Assembly: GCA_043783625.1 (NCBI GenBank)
Contig: JAYVZE010000051.1
Coordinates: forward strand, 1 to 64,000
Length of the DNA stretch: 64,000 nucleotides
From: JAFDVL01 sp043783625
GTDB lineage: Bacteria; Acidobacteriota; Blastocatellia; RBC074
Direction of reading: 5' to 3'
In this document: positions 1 to 8,325 of the stretch, piece by piece
How positions within the stretch are numbered: position 1 is the first letter of the stretch
Layout: every line of letters begins with the position of its first letter
Notes under the pieces: generated by a model
The model's input: the letters and a program-made list of their open reading frames with translations, nothing else
Told to the model about the DNA's origin: nothing
Databases searched by the model: none
Position numbers and translations under genes: made by a program

Positions 1-1
1 C

Positions 2-283
2 TCCGCGTCAAAAGCATTTATTGAATTGCAGTTGAGAGATAATCCGGGCATGCGGATTTTAGATAATCCAAAACAGACGACACTCGGAGGACTGCCCGCA
101 GTTTTTGTTCCCATCGGCGGAGAATCTCCGATTACGGGACGCGATGAACGCGACGTAATTTGCACGACAATTTTGCCGGATGGCAGATTGTTTTATTTGA
201 TCCTGATTTCTCCCGTAGACGAAGCGCAGAGCTATGATCAGGCGTTTGAGAAGACATTGGGAAGTCTGGCATTTGGCAGATAG
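2..283 (+). CDS. C-terminal end of an M48-like metallopeptidase (5' truncated by window edge)
   Basis: The frame is open from the first bases of the window, so this is the tail of a longer gene; no start is claimed. The 94 visible residues include a stretch reading TLGGLPAVF, then SPITGRDER, then DGRLFYLILISP, and finish SLAFGR. From memory, this pattern (a glycine-rich turn, 'SP.TG..E', 'dG.lFYli..sP..e...y...F...l.Sl.f') is the small C-terminal domain found after the protease and TPR parts of M48-family peptidases in Acidobacteriota. The zinc-binding part lies outside the window, so the assignment rests on this domain alone. The gene ends just before a long palindrome shared with the convergent TPR gene. 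Confidence 0.45.
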   Translation, partial: SASKAFIELQLRDNPGMRILDNPKQTTLGGLPAVFVPIGGESPITGRDERDVICTTILPDGRLFYLILISPVDEAQSYDQAFEKTLGSLAFGR

Positions 284-290
284 TGAGAAT

Positions 291-365
291 AACCACAGAT
301 GAGCACAGATAAACACAGATTTAAAACATTGATTTATCTGTGTCCATCCGTGTTCATCGGTGGTT
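291..365. repeat. Palindromic repeat, CACAGAT family
   Basis: The left arm begins AACCACAGATGAGCACAGAT and the right arm ends GTGTTCATCGGTGGTT. They pair imperfectly over about 30 bases around a short AT-rich loop. The element fills the gap between two convergent genes, and its last base touches the stop codon of the TPR gene. The same CACAGAT/ATCTGTG wording recurs in the inner part of the repeat at 46501-46657. It may act as a bidirectional RNA hairpin, but it has no clear U-tract. Confidence 0.75.
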
Positions 366-1171
366 TATTTTGAGATTTTTTTAGCTTCAATTTTCAGCTT
401 TTCCATCGCAGAAGTATTTCTCAAATGATCGGGCAAAGCATTCATTGCTTTGAGGGCTTGCTGTGCCGTGATTTTTGCTTCGTCTTGACGATTGGCTTTG
501 ACTAAAATTTCTGCTCGGCGTACCAGCCAGGTTTCTTTTCTGGGGAATTGCTCCATCACTTTATCAATACGAGTCAGTGCGCCGTCCCATCGCTTCAACT
601 GTGTTTCATAGCCGATGGCTTTTTCCTGAAGCGAAATCAAATTTCCGAGTTTTATCATTCCTTCATCAATTCCACGTAACGCTTCGTCGCCGCGTTTTAA
701 TTTCATCAAAGCTTCAGCGCGAGCGATAAAATAATCAGGCTTGAGCTTGGAAGCTGTCGTAATCGCCTGATCGTATTCCCTCAGAGCAGCCGGTAAGTTT
801 TTATTTTTAAGATGAGTTTGAGCCAATAAAATCAGTGCTTCGGTGTGATTAGGCTGCGTTTGTAAAAATCTTTTCAAGGAAAATTCAGCCATCTCCGGCA
901 TCGCTGCATCAAAAAATAATCGAGCGCGCGCCAGATCAACTTCGGCTAATTGAGGAGCAAGTTTTTGCGTCCGATCATAATCTTCGAGGGCGGCTTTAGC
1001 GTTTCCGTTCAGGCGATAAAGCTCTCCGCGTTGCAGGTAAAGAATCGCATTTTTTTCATCCTGTTTAATTTGTTGTGTGAGCTGATTGATTTGCGCGGAC
1101 AGTTCTCCGTGCGCAAGAACAGAAATTATAGCCAGTAAAATCAGGGCTATCGTTGAAACTATTTTTTTCAT
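365..1171 (-). CDS. Secreted TPR-repeat protein
   Basis: 268 residues. The N-terminus (MKKIVSTIALILLAIISVLA) is a typical Sec signal peptide. The remainder is a chain of about six helical pairs with TPR spacing, for example the segment containing ILYLQRGELYRLNGN and the next containing EALILLAQTHLKNKN. TPR proteins of this kind are scaffolds for protein contacts in the periplasm; no catalytic motif is visible. It lies downstream of the phosphatase gene on the same strand, across a 76-bp gap with a strong hairpin, so the two may be co-transcribed with attenuation between them. A functional link to the phosphatase is inferred from position only. Confidence 0.75.
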   Translation of the reverse strand: MKKIVSTIALILLAIISVLAHGELSAQINQLTQQIKQDEKNAILYLQRGELYRLNGNAKAALEDYDRTQKLAPQLAEVDLARARLFFDAAMPEMAEFSLKRFLQTQPNHTEALILLAQTHLKNKNLPAALREYDQAITTASKLKPDYFIARAEALMKLKRGDEALRGIDEGMIKLGNLISLQEKAIGYETQLKRWDGALTRIDKVMEQFPRKETWLVRRAEILVKANRQDEAKITAQQALKAMNALPDHLRNTSAMEKLKIEAKKISK

Positions 1172-1187
1172 GTCAGATCAGGTTCAG

Positions 1188-1257
1188 TGTTCGATAAACT
1201 TTAGCTTGTCGAGGGCTTGGCAAGGAAAGGTTTCGACAAACTAAAGTTTATCGAACA
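1188..1257. repeat. Perfect 17-bp inverted repeat overlapping the 3' end of the phosphatase gene
   Basis: The arms TGTTCGATAAACTTTAG (1188-1204) and CTAAAGTTTATCGAACA (1241-1257) are perfectly complementary. A second inner pair, TTGTCGA/TCGACAA, extends the structure. The last codons and the stop of the phosphatase gene lie inside the right arm, so the element supplies the end of that reading frame. Confidence 0.85.
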
Positions 1258-3245
1258 TTTCTCGTCTTGACCGTACGTGGCGATGATGCTCTGGTTTCCT
1301 GCGTAGAAACACGCGGAGACTCACCTTTGATAATCGTGAAGTTATCGTCAATCGCTCCGGTTTCGCGCAGGAATTTTGCGTCCAGACGATTGCCGTTGAC
1401 ATCCAAAACCATCGAACCGAGCTGCATCATTTGAATGTACATCGCCGGATGCGGCAGGACTGCATTCGTCGCCTGTCCTGAGCTGCCCGCGACGACATAA
1501 ACCGTGCCTTCGTGCGGCGCGACGAAATTCGTCGGCTTATAATAAGCCCCATTTTCATTGGGTCTGCCGTTGCCCGCGTTCTTTTTCATGTCACTGGTCA
1601 GCGTCGTAGATTTGCCGTAATGACGATCAATTAAAAATGATCGCTGGTAATTGTGAGCGTGTCCGGTGAGAACTAAATCTACGCCGTATTGTTCGAGAAT
1701 CGGCAGCACATTCTGCCGCATCTCAATGGAAGTTCCATCATCGTCAGAATCTTTTGTACCCTTGGAATACGGCGGATGATGCCAGAATGCAATCAGCCAT
1801 TGCTTGGAATTCGCAGCTAAATCATAAGTTAGCCACGTCAACATGGCACTGCCGGAGGTACGATCTGAGGTCATCGAATCCAAACAGACAAAATGAATAT
1901 TGCCGTAATTGAAGGAATAATAATCTTCCGTGCCGGAAGCGATTCCGCCCGCTTCACCATTTTGCGGAAGCGTGAAATTTTTGAAGTAGGGAATTTCATG
2001 ACCAGGCGAACCATTGCCTGCGGTGTCGTGATTTCCAATCGTCAACCACAATGAAGATTGCTTCAGAATCGAAGGATACGCATTGAAAATCCCGAACTGA
2101 TATTCGCTGTCTAAGCCGTTGGAATAGGCATTGTCACCCAACATCAACCACAAATCTGTATAACGCGTTCCGTTGAATTTGTAATACGCATCACGCACGG
2201 CGTATTGGTCGTTCGTATATGTGCCAGAATCACCCAGCACCCAAATTCGCATCGGCTTCGCGCCTTCAGGCGAAGTGATGAAGTACTGTTCAGGGTCGGT
2301 TGTATTCAAGATCGAAGCCGAAGAACCAACTGCATAAAAGTATTTTGTGTTGGGTTGCAGGTTCGAGAGTTTTAGTTCGTGTTCGGTGGAAGGCGCATTG
2401 TCTCCCGCGATTGAACTTAATCTGTTTGGCGCTGCTCCATAATAAACGCGGCTGTCTGATGGGCTTTCCGTTCTCCATCGAACAACGATGCTGGTGGTGG
2501 TTCCGAGCTGTAAATATGGCCCTCGCGTGATTTTTACATTCGTTGCCGGGGGTGTTGTCGGCGCAGGAGTCGGCGTTGGTGTAGGGGATGGTGTAGGGGA
2601 TGGAGTGGGCGTCGGCGTCGGTGTTGGCGTCGGAGCCGGAGTCGGAGCGGGGTTGACCGTGCCATCGGCACTTAACGACAAATCGAAACTGACATTCGCA
2701 CTGCTCCCAGAATATTGATGAACTTCCACTTGAACGACATTGGTTCCGGCTTTGAGTGCCGAAACTGGCAACGTGAAGGGCAGCCAGAAATTAGCTTCAT
2801 TGGTTTTGAAAGAAGCAAAAGTCGCATAGCCAAAGTCTCCGTTGGGCATATTGCTGCGCACAACTTCGACGCCATTCAAATATACAATCGCGCCGTCATC
2901 TCTGAGCAGATTTAATTTTAATTGCTTGATGTCGGCAAGATTGGTGACGTTGAAAGATTTACGAAAATAGTAGGTGATGTATTTATCATTCGGGTCACGA
3001 CCCCAATTTAGAATCGTAGCTTCATCACCATCACCATACCCGAATTGCGCCGTTCCGCTTTTCCAGGCTTGATCGTCAAAGTTAGATTCCAGCCAATACC
3101 AGCGCGGGTTGGTGCCGTTATCAAGATATTTCCAGGTGGAATTTTGGGGGAGTAAAGTTTGTGCGAAAGCAGCCACGGCTGCACACAAACAGAATGCGAC
3201 AAACGTCAGAGATGAGGTCCAACGACGGGGGGAGATTAAGAACAT
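1248..3245 (-). CDS. Secreted purple-acid-phosphatase-type metallophosphoesterase
   Basis: 665 residues. A signal peptide ends near residue 28 (AAFAQ). Residues 30-197 form a jelly-roll-like accessory domain (RDDGAIVYLNGVEVVR), and 199-234 a Pro-Thr linker. A fibronectin-like N-terminal domain typical of purple acid phosphatases follows (about 237-325), then the dinuclear metal domain. All metal-ligand blocks are visible: GDSG at 338-341, GDNAY near 370, GNHD at 404-407, WHH at 488-490 and GHAHNYQR from 528. The enzyme should hydrolyse phosphate esters outside the cytoplasm; its substrate cannot be read from sequence. The linker DNA is a near-tandem hexamer tract prone to slippage. The last three codons lie in a palindromic repeat. 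Confidence 0.88.
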   Translation of the reverse strand: MFLISPRRWTSSLTFVAFCLCAAVAAFAQTLLPQNSTWKYLDNGTNPRWYWLESNFDDQAWKSGTAQFGYGDGDEATILNWGRDPNDKYITYYFRKSFNVTNLADIKQLKLNLLRDDGAIVYLNGVEVVRSNMPNGDFGYATFASFKTNEANFWLPFTLPVSALKAGTNVVQVEVHQYSGSSANVSFDLSLSADGTVNPAPTPAPTPTPTPTPTPSPTPSPTPTPTPAPTTPPATNVKITRGPYLQLGTTTSIVVRWRTESPSDSRVYYGAAPNRLSSIAGDNAPSTEHELKLSNLQPNTKYFYAVGSSASILNTTDPEQYFITSPEGAKPMRIWVLGDSGTYTNDQYAVRDAYYKFNGTRYTDLWLMLGDNAYSNGLDSEYQFGIFNAYPSILKQSSLWLTIGNHDTAGNGSPGHEIPYFKNFTLPQNGEAGGIASGTEDYYSFNYGNIHFVCLDSMTSDRTSGSAMLTWLTYDLAANSKQWLIAFWHHPPYSKGTKDSDDDGTSIEMRQNVLPILEQYGVDLVLTGHAHNYQRSFLIDRHYGKSTTLTSDMKKNAGNGRPNENGAYYKPTNFVAPHEGTVYVVAGSSGQATNAVLPHPAMYIQMMQLGSMVLDVNGNRLDAKFLRETGAIDDNFTIIKGESPRVSTQETRASSPRTVKTRNVR

Positions 3246-3461
3246 GCAAAAAAGCTCCGTCGGAAGCCAGAGGCTTCTAATTGGGGGAAATTGTCAGTAA
3301 CGAATTAGGATTCAGCTAACAAGGGAAAACGAACCTTACTAAGCGTAGTCGGCAACAGTCAAGCAATTGTGCGAAATCTAACATTAAAAAGCGGCTCTAC
3401 AAAAATACCTGAATCGTGGCATAATCCAGTTTCTATCTGAAAAAAACCTGGAGCTGAATTC

Positions 3462-3839
3462 ATGAAACGATATTTTCTGTTCTTTATTTTGGTAGCTGCC
3501 GCTACTTTAATTGGCTGTAATAAAACTCAACCCGCACCTGCCGCGCCGACTCCGGCTCCGTCACAGGTTTCGATTGTCCCGGCTCCGATGCCAGCTCCGG
3601 CGACCGGTGTCGCTTCTCCCGGTGCAGTTCCTCCGGCAGTGAAAAATGCTGCGCCAATTCTGCCCGGTAAGCTCGGCAAAGATGGAAAAGTCGCAACGCA
3701 ACCCTTGCCTCCCGCGATCTGGGATCGCATGACGAAACCACTCAGCGATGAAGACATTAAAAAATTACCCCCGGAAACCCGCGATATGATTTTGCGTGCG
3801 CAGGGGAAATTACCGCCTGCGGCGAGTCCGAAAAAGTAG
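3462..3839 (+). CDS. Small proline/alanine-rich lipoprotein
   Basis: 125 residues. The N-terminus is a lipoprotein signal with lipobox LIGC, so Cys19 would be lipidated after cleavage. The next 40 residues are almost entirely Pro, Ala and small residues and probably form an extended tether. The C-terminal half (from ILPGKLGKDGK) is hydrophilic and ends in PPAASPKK. There is no recognisable enzymatic domain and no family name is offered. A 12-bp gap separates it from the toxin-antitoxin pair downstream; this closeness is probably incidental. Confidence 0.7.
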   Translation: MKRYFLFFILVAAATLIGCNKTQPAPAAPTPAPSQVSIVPAPMPAPATGVASPGAVPPAVKNAAPILPGKLGKDGKVATQPLPPAIWDRMTKPLSDEDIKKLPPETRDMILRAQGKLPPAASPKK

Positions 3840-3851
3840 TGAGGAAGTTGT

Positions 3852-4088
3852 ATGCTCGAAACTTTAACCGTTCAGGAAGCACAAGAAAATTTTGCCAAGG
3901 TGATTGCTGATTTGACGCCGGGAAGTGAAGTCGTCATTACCAAAGATGCACGACCGATAGCAAAAATTATTAGTACCTCAGCAAAAGTTCGCCAACCTCG
4001 ACGACCAGGCAGTGCTAAGGGAAAATTAATAATTCTGGCTGAGGATGACGAACACTTGCTGGATTTTCAGGACTATTTGCCCTCATGA
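3852..4088 (+). CDS. Type II antitoxin, Phd/YefM family
   Basis: 78 residues. The N-terminal part (LTVQEAQENFAKVIADL, then VVITKDARPIAKI) is the Phd/YefM DNA-binding fold: a short strand, the 'A...F..vl..v..G..v.Itr.g.pva.l' signature and a flexible tail that normally wraps the toxin. Its stop overlaps the toxin start as ATGA, the usual translational coupling in such pairs. By analogy with the family it should bind and neutralise the PIN-domain nuclease and repress its own promoter. Confidence 0.88.
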   Translation: MLETLTVQEAQENFAKVIADLTPGSEVVITKDARPIAKIISTSAKVRQPRRPGSAKGKLIILAEDDEHLLDFQDYLPS

Positions 4089-4471
4089 AATCATTGCTTG
4101 ATACGCACACATTTCTCTGGTTTGCTTTAAATGACCCCTTACTTAGCGAGCGGGCATTAAAGCTTATAACGAATTCAGCTAATGATGTTTTTGTGAGTCC
4201 TGCATCTTATTGGGAGCTTGCTATCAAAATAGGTATTGGAAAGTATTCTTTGCAGCAGCCTGTAGATACTTTTTTTGAGGATCAACTTTCTGAAAATCAA
4301 TTTGAAATATTACCCACTGAGCCTCGGCATGTTGCACCATTGACGAAGCTAGATTTTCATCACCGTGATCCTTTTGATCGCTTAATTATTGCGCAAGCAA
4401 TGATAGAAAAGATTCCCGTGGTTAGCGCAGATGCTGCCTTCGATTCTTATCCAGTCACAAGAATCTGGTAA
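4085..4471 (+). CDS. VapC-type PIN-domain ribonuclease toxin
   Basis: 128 residues, normal length for VapC. The first acidic residue of the PIN active site is in MKSLLDTHTFLW (Asp6), a second acidic patch is in SYWELAIK (the conserved Glu), and the third block is DPFDRLIIAQA followed by VVSADAAFDSY. These are the Mg-binding carboxylates of PIN nucleases, whose usual targets are tRNA or rRNA. The start codon overlaps the stop of the Phd-like antitoxin. The catalytic residues look intact, so the toxin is probably active. Confidence 0.9.
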   Translation: MKSLLDTHTFLWFALNDPLLSERALKLITNSANDVFVSPASYWELAIKIGIGKYSLQQPVDTFFEDQLSENQFEILPTEPRHVAPLTKLDFHHRDPFDRLIIAQAMIEKIPVVSADAAFDSYPVTRIW

Positions 4472-4475
4472 GTAT

Positions 4476-4688
4476 ATGAATAATCAAAAACTCGCCTTAG
4501 CAGTTTCCGTCTCAACAAATCTAGCGGCTCCGATTATTGGCGGGATTCTGGTTGGATATTGGCTGGATCGGTGGCTGGGGACGAATCCATGGATGTTTTT
4601 AGTGTTCACGATTTTGGGTACGGTTGGCGGCTTTCTCGCGCTGATTCGGACTATCAATAAAATCAATCAGACAAAGGATGAAGAATGA
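4476..4688 (+). CDS. AtpZ/AtpI-like small membrane protein
   Basis: 70 residues, taking the ATG five bases after the toxin stop; an in-frame start further upstream would overlap the toxin gene. Two membrane helices are visible: one with the glycine-rich run PIIGGILVGYWLDRWL, then PWMFLVFTILGTVGGFLALI. The 'G.l.G..lD.wlgt.Pw.....ilG...Gf' pattern is that of AtpZ/AtpI, proteins normally encoded first in F-type ATP synthase operons and thought to assist assembly or Mg transport. No atp genes follow; instead an RmlD-like reductase overlaps its stop by ATGA. It is therefore an orphan, or the ATPase operon was broken by rearrangement. Confidence 0.7.
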   Translation: MNNQKLALAVSVSTNLAAPIIGGILVGYWLDRWLGTNPWMFLVFTILGTVGGFLALIRTINKINQTKDEE

Positions 4689-5545
4689 AAATTGCCATCA
4701 CTGGCGCAGGCGGATTAGTCGGCAGCAGCTTGAATCAATTGCTCTCGAAAGAGCATCAAGTACTCGCGCTCCGGCACGCTGATCTCGACATTACGAATAA
4801 CGATGCAGTACAGAAATTCGCTGCGGCGGAAGCTCCTGATGTCATCATTAATTGCGCGGTTCTCAATGTTGACGAATGCGAAACTGACCGTGAAAAAGCA
4901 CTCGCGCTGAATGTTACGGGGCCGCAGCATTTATCCGAAGCGGCGCGCAATTGCGGGGCGGCGATTGTTCATTACAGCACGAATTATGTCTTCGATGGCA
5001 AAACTGAAAAGATTTATACAATCAATGATGCGACGGAGCCGGTGAATAATTACGGGCAAACAAAACTCGATGGTGAAGTTGCTGTGATGGAAGCTTGTGC
5101 GCGAAGTTTTATTATTCGGAGTTCGTGGGTGTACGGCGTCGGCAAAGAAAATTTTCTCAGCATCATTCACAAAAACCTGAAAGCTGGAAAGCACGGCAAA
5201 GTTGTTAGCGATTGCTGGGCGAGTGCGACCTACGTCGAAGATTTATCAGCGCGGACGCTGGAAATTATCGAGAGTCATCAATATGGAATTTATCAGGTCG
5301 TGAATGAAGGTGTCGCTTCGTATGTGGAATTTACTTATGAAGCCGGACGGCTGGTAGGACTCAGCGAAACACAAATTGCAGAATTAGTAGAATTAATTAG
5401 CGATGCAGATATTAAACGTCCCGCGATTCGTCCGCGCTATACGCCGATGAGTTGTGTTTTGTCGGAGGAAATTGGTTTGGAGCCGTTAAGGCATTGGAGG
5501 GATGCGCTGGCGGAATATGTTGCTGGTGCAGATGCCCGCACGTAG
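4685..5545 (+). CDS. rfbD: RmlD-like dTDP-4-dehydrorhamnose reductase (extended SDR)
   Basis: 286 residues. The Rossmann motif GAGGLVG lies at residues 7-13, and the catalytic Y123xxxK127 in NYGQTKLDGE. The family hallmark YSTNYVFDG is near residue 97, followed by RSSWVYG. RmlD reduces dTDP-4-keto-L-rhamnose to dTDP-L-rhamnose with NAD(P)H, the last step of rhamnose precursor synthesis. The other rml genes are not here, so a related sugar-nucleotide substrate is possible. The start overlaps the stop of the small membrane protein. The final codons (ADART) are encoded by a dispersed repeat (GCCCGCACG-type), suggesting the natural C-terminus was replaced or trimmed slightly. Confidence 0.8.
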   Translation: MKIAITGAGGLVGSSLNQLLSKEHQVLALRHADLDITNNDAVQKFAAAEAPDVIINCAVLNVDECETDREKALALNVTGPQHLSEAARNCGAAIVHYSTNYVFDGKTEKIYTINDATEPVNNYGQTKLDGEVAVMEACARSFIIRSSWVYGVGKENFLSIIHKNLKAGKHGKVVSDCWASATYVEDLSARTLEIIESHQYGIYQVVNEGVASYVEFTYEAGRLVGLSETQIAELVELISDADIKRPAIRPRYTPMSCVLSEEIGLEPLRHWRDALAEYVAGADART

Positions 5546-5583
5546 TAAGGACATCATTTCCCAAGTAAAAATGTCCTTACGTT
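5534..5583. repeat. GCCCGCACG-type hairpin at the end of the RmlD-like gene
   Basis: The sequence GCCCGCACGTAGTAAGGAC resembles the arm found at 17404-17424 (GCCCGCACGCAGTAAGGG). A perfect 10-bp stem is formed by GTAAGGACAT (5545-5554) and ATGTCCTTAC (5571-5580). The stop codon of the upstream gene lies inside the element. Confidence 0.7.
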
Positions 5584-5589
5584 TCGTGT

Positions 5590-7205
5590 ATAAGAAAGAA
5601 TAAATGATTCGCATTTTGTATTTGTTTCTTCACGAGACTATTGCTTTGCGAAGTACGCATTTTGTATTGCTGAAACTTATATTTTATGAACTCTTTTTTA
5701 TAGAACCCTATTGTTTGCAAATACTTAATGTCACCGACAAGACTACAGCGCAAGAGGGATATGTATTTTTTATAGTGCTTCTAAATATACCAAAGGTTCG
5801 TATATTTACGAGTTGTGCGTCATACTAAAAAAAACACCGTTATAATGAAAGTGAAATTAGATAATCAAAACATTTTTATCCTTTGTTGTACATTTTTGAT
5901 TATTGTAACAAACTCTTGCAGCAGTCAAAGTCAATCAAATAAGGAAAATCGGATAGTACAGGCTAAAACTGACAGCAATTTGTTGAAATACACAACAGGG
6001 GTTCGGTCAATTTTAGAAGATAGTAAGGGAAATATTTGGTTTGGTAGTAATAGCGAAGGAGTGTGTTTGCTTCATAATGGGGAGTTCCAATATTTCACAA
6101 CAGAAAACGGATTAAGCGACAACCAGATTAGGAGTATTTATGAAGATAAAAATGGCATAATTTGGTTTGAATGTGGTAAAGGATTAAGTAATTATGACGG
6201 GCAAAAAATAACTGTTTACAAAGAAAGAAATTATGATTCATTAAACGAATTGAAATTAACTGATAATGACCTTTGGTTTAAGGGCGATGAAACGGTTGGC
6301 TACAACAAACTTGAAGGGAATCCCGGGGTGTATCAGTTTGACGGGAAAAACCTTTATTACCGCACCTTCCCAATAAAACCAAAATTAGGGAAGGAAAACG
6401 CCTATTCAATTTCAACACCTTTTGTAAAAAGTAAAAATGGAACGGTTTGGTTTGGAACTTATAATGCTTTGATTGGGTATAATGGTAAGCAATTTAAAAT
6501 GTTTAATAATGATTCATTAGGATTAAATGGCACAACCGAATTTTTGCATATTCGATGCATAATGGAAGACAGTAAAGGAAATCTATGGATTGGGAATAAT
6601 TGTAGTGGCATTACAATTGGGGGCAGCGGAGTTATAAAATATGATGGTAAAGAATTCATCAATTTTGCAAAACAACATCAATTAAGAAAAGAAGACACCA
6701 AAGGCAATTCTTTGGACAGAGTTTTTTCGATGAGTGAGGACACTTTGGGTAACATTTGGTTTGGAACGGCTGAGTCGGGTGTGTGGCGATATGATGGGCA
6801 TACTACGAAAAATTTTACCAAAAAAGATGGTCTCGATGGTGACCTTATTTGGATTATTTACAGAAGCAAAACAGGTGACTTGTGGTTTGGCGGAGGTCCC
6901 AATGGAGTCTATCGTTTCAATGGCAAGTCTTTTGAACGAGTATATTAATAAAAAGTACGAACGCACAACATTGTATTTATGAAAAAGGGGGCGGACGTAA
7001 GTAATTGAACATCAGTATATTATACAACATTTGCACCAGCGGACGGAATACTATGAAGCAGTTGGAAGTAACTCAACTTTGGAACAAAACCCAGCACCAG
7101 TTACGGGCGGACGAGTTCCAAATTCCCCCTTCTTCATAAATACTTTTACGTTACCTGCAAAAATCTAAAATCTTCATTATTTCACTGCAAAAAGTAATTT
7201 ACAGC
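5590..7205. other. AT-rich island with Bacteroidota-like composition
   Basis: Composition changes sharply here: long A/T runs and AAA/AAT/TTT-rich codons contrast with the GC-balanced genes on both sides. The island holds one convincing gene (the propeller lipoprotein). GTTGTGCG at 5812-5819, before the gene, and CGCACAAC at 6962-6969, after it, are exact reverse complements. The 3' flank (6970-7140) has three copies of GCGGACG (6991, 7039, 7107) and short self-complementary pieces. This fits a transferred unit of gene-cassette style; no integrase or transposase is present. The 5590-5811 part shows no supported gene. Confidence 0.5.
5845..6948 (+). CDS. Two-component-regulator-propeller lipoprotein (probably horizontally acquired)
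   Basis: 367 residues from the ATG chosen because it directly precedes a clean lipoprotein signal ending NSC (lipobox TNSC). The body is made of repeated blades, each containing a variant of 'GN-I/L-WFG...GV...Y/FdG', for example GNIWFGSNSEGVCLL, GIIWFECGKGL, GTVWFGTYNALIGY, GNLWIGNNCSG, GNIWFGTAESGVW and DLWFGGGPNGVYRF. This is the Reg_prop repeat of the sensor half of Bacteroidota hybrid two-component systems. There is no kinase domain, so it stands alone as a surface or periplasmic propeller. Codon use is strongly AT-biased compared with its neighbours. The ligand is unknown. Confidence 0.8.
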   Translation: MKVKLDNQNIFILCCTFLIIVTNSCSSQSQSNKENRIVQAKTDSNLLKYTTGVRSILEDSKGNIWFGSNSEGVCLLHNGEFQYFTTENGLSDNQIRSIYEDKNGIIWFECGKGLSNYDGQKITVYKERNYDSLNELKLTDNDLWFKGDETVGYNKLEGNPGVYQFDGKNLYYRTFPIKPKLGKENAYSISTPFVKSKNGTVWFGTYNALIGYNGKQFKMFNNDSLGLNGTTEFLHIRCIMEDSKGNLWIGNNCSGITIGGSGVIKYDGKEFINFAKQHQLRKEDTKGNSLDRVFSMSEDTLGNIWFGTAESGVWRYDGHTTKNFTKKDGLDGDLIWIIYRSKTGDLWFGGGPNGVYRFNGKSFERVY

Positions 7206-7209
7206 GTAC

Positions 7210-8223
7210 TTAACAACTCGGCGGCACGTAAACCGGAACACGCAATTTCGCAAACGGTGTTTTCGATAATTTGTGCAAGTTATGTCCCTGATTAAAACTC
7301 CGATCCGAATTCCTGGCATTCCGGTTATAGCTAATCATTGAACCCAGGATGGCGCGTCGGTCACTGGTTCCTCCCAGCGGAGAATTGTCGTCGGTATCTA
7401 CGGGACGAATCCACATCCAGCCTGTTTTTCCCGTGGGAATCACTTTTGAAAATGGGGGCGCAGTGCGTGGAAACGCATCCGTCAAAATTTGACGTACCTG
7501 GCATCCTGAGGTTCTCATTGAGAAACTGAATCCCTTCTCTACGTCATTAAATAAAAGTCCGGTGAGGCTGCCGACATTGCCGAGTCTATTTCCTAAATCC
7601 CCGCCAATCCGATTGACGATGAGCATTGTTTCGTTGTTGTCACGCAGGCTGGAAATACTATCCAGTGCCAATTCAAACGGCAAGCGTTCATAGCTGTCAT
7701 CATCAAAGGCAATATCAACCATCGTAAATCCAGTGTCAGGAACGGGGTAATATTTAATCGGTTGCGTGATGACGCCGATGGATTCCGCACCCAGATTTGC
7801 CTGATGTCCACTAGAAAATTTTACGGATTCCGAGCCAACCAGATAATTGTAATCTCGCGGCAACCCTTCGTTATCGGTGGCGAGAGCGATGATGTATCCG
7901 GTGACGCCGGGATCATAATCCAGCGCAAAAAACGATAAAGTTTGATTCGCGGTCAGGCAGGTGAAAGCATCGGCGACGTTGCATTCCATGCTATCAATAA
8001 AAAACCAATGAACATTGACTGAATCCGTACCGAGGTTCGTGATATTCACTCGCGTGTTTTGTGACTCCGGTGATTCTGACTTGGACGTGTAAATATTGTA
8101 AATCAACAAGGAACCGGGCTTTTCATCATCCTGAAGCCGGGTCGGTTTAGTCTGAGCAAACGTAGTCGAATTAAAGAAAATTATGGCTAAAAAACAAAAA
8201 CAGAAAAATCGAAACAGATTCAT
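7210..8223 (-). CDS. Secreted protein of unknown function
   Basis: 337 residues with a signal peptide (FLAIIFFNSTTFAQ). The mature part reads like beta-sandwich material: alternating strands such as LLIYNIYTSKSES, TRVNITNLGTDSVNVHWFFID and GYIIALATDNEGLPRDYNYLVG. Four cysteines lie at ECNVADAFTC, SGCQV and the final residue. I do not recognise a named family; similar secreted proteins with an 'I.NtN....v.vh.F.vd' opening are frequent in Acidobacteriota and usually left hypothetical. No active-site motif is visible. It is transcribed alone, towards the AT-rich island. Confidence 0.6.
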   Translation of the reverse strand: MNLFRFFCFCFLAIIFFNSTTFAQTKPTRLQDDEKPGSLLIYNIYTSKSESPESQNTRVNITNLGTDSVNVHWFFIDSMECNVADAFTCLTANQTLSFFALDYDPGVTGYIIALATDNEGLPRDYNYLVGSESVKFSSGHQANLGAESIGVITQPIKYYPVPDTGFTMVDIAFDDDSYERLPFELALDSISSLRDNNETMLIVNRIGGDLGNRLGNVGSLTGLLFNDVEKGFSFSMRTSGCQVRQILTDAFPRTAPPFSKVIPTGKTGWMWIRPVDTDDNSPLGGTSDRRAILGSMISYNRNARNSDRSFNQGHNLHKLSKTPFAKLRVPVYVPPSC

Positions 8224-8325
8224 CGCAGTCTCCAGGAAGGCGGAATAACTACGGAGCTGAACAAATTAGACAGGAAAATAATGCGCGAAACATTGCAAAA
8301 TAATGATGGGGGCGTTGTGAAAATC

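Noticed and set aside
2488..2718. Gly/Val-repeat frame opposite the phosphatase linker
   Set aside because: Antisense shadow of the Pro-Thr tract.
5604..5828. 74-codon frame at the left of the AT-rich island
   Set aside because: Open by AT-rich chance, no ribosome site, no recognisable domain, and it overlaps the cassette-like end GTTGTGCG.
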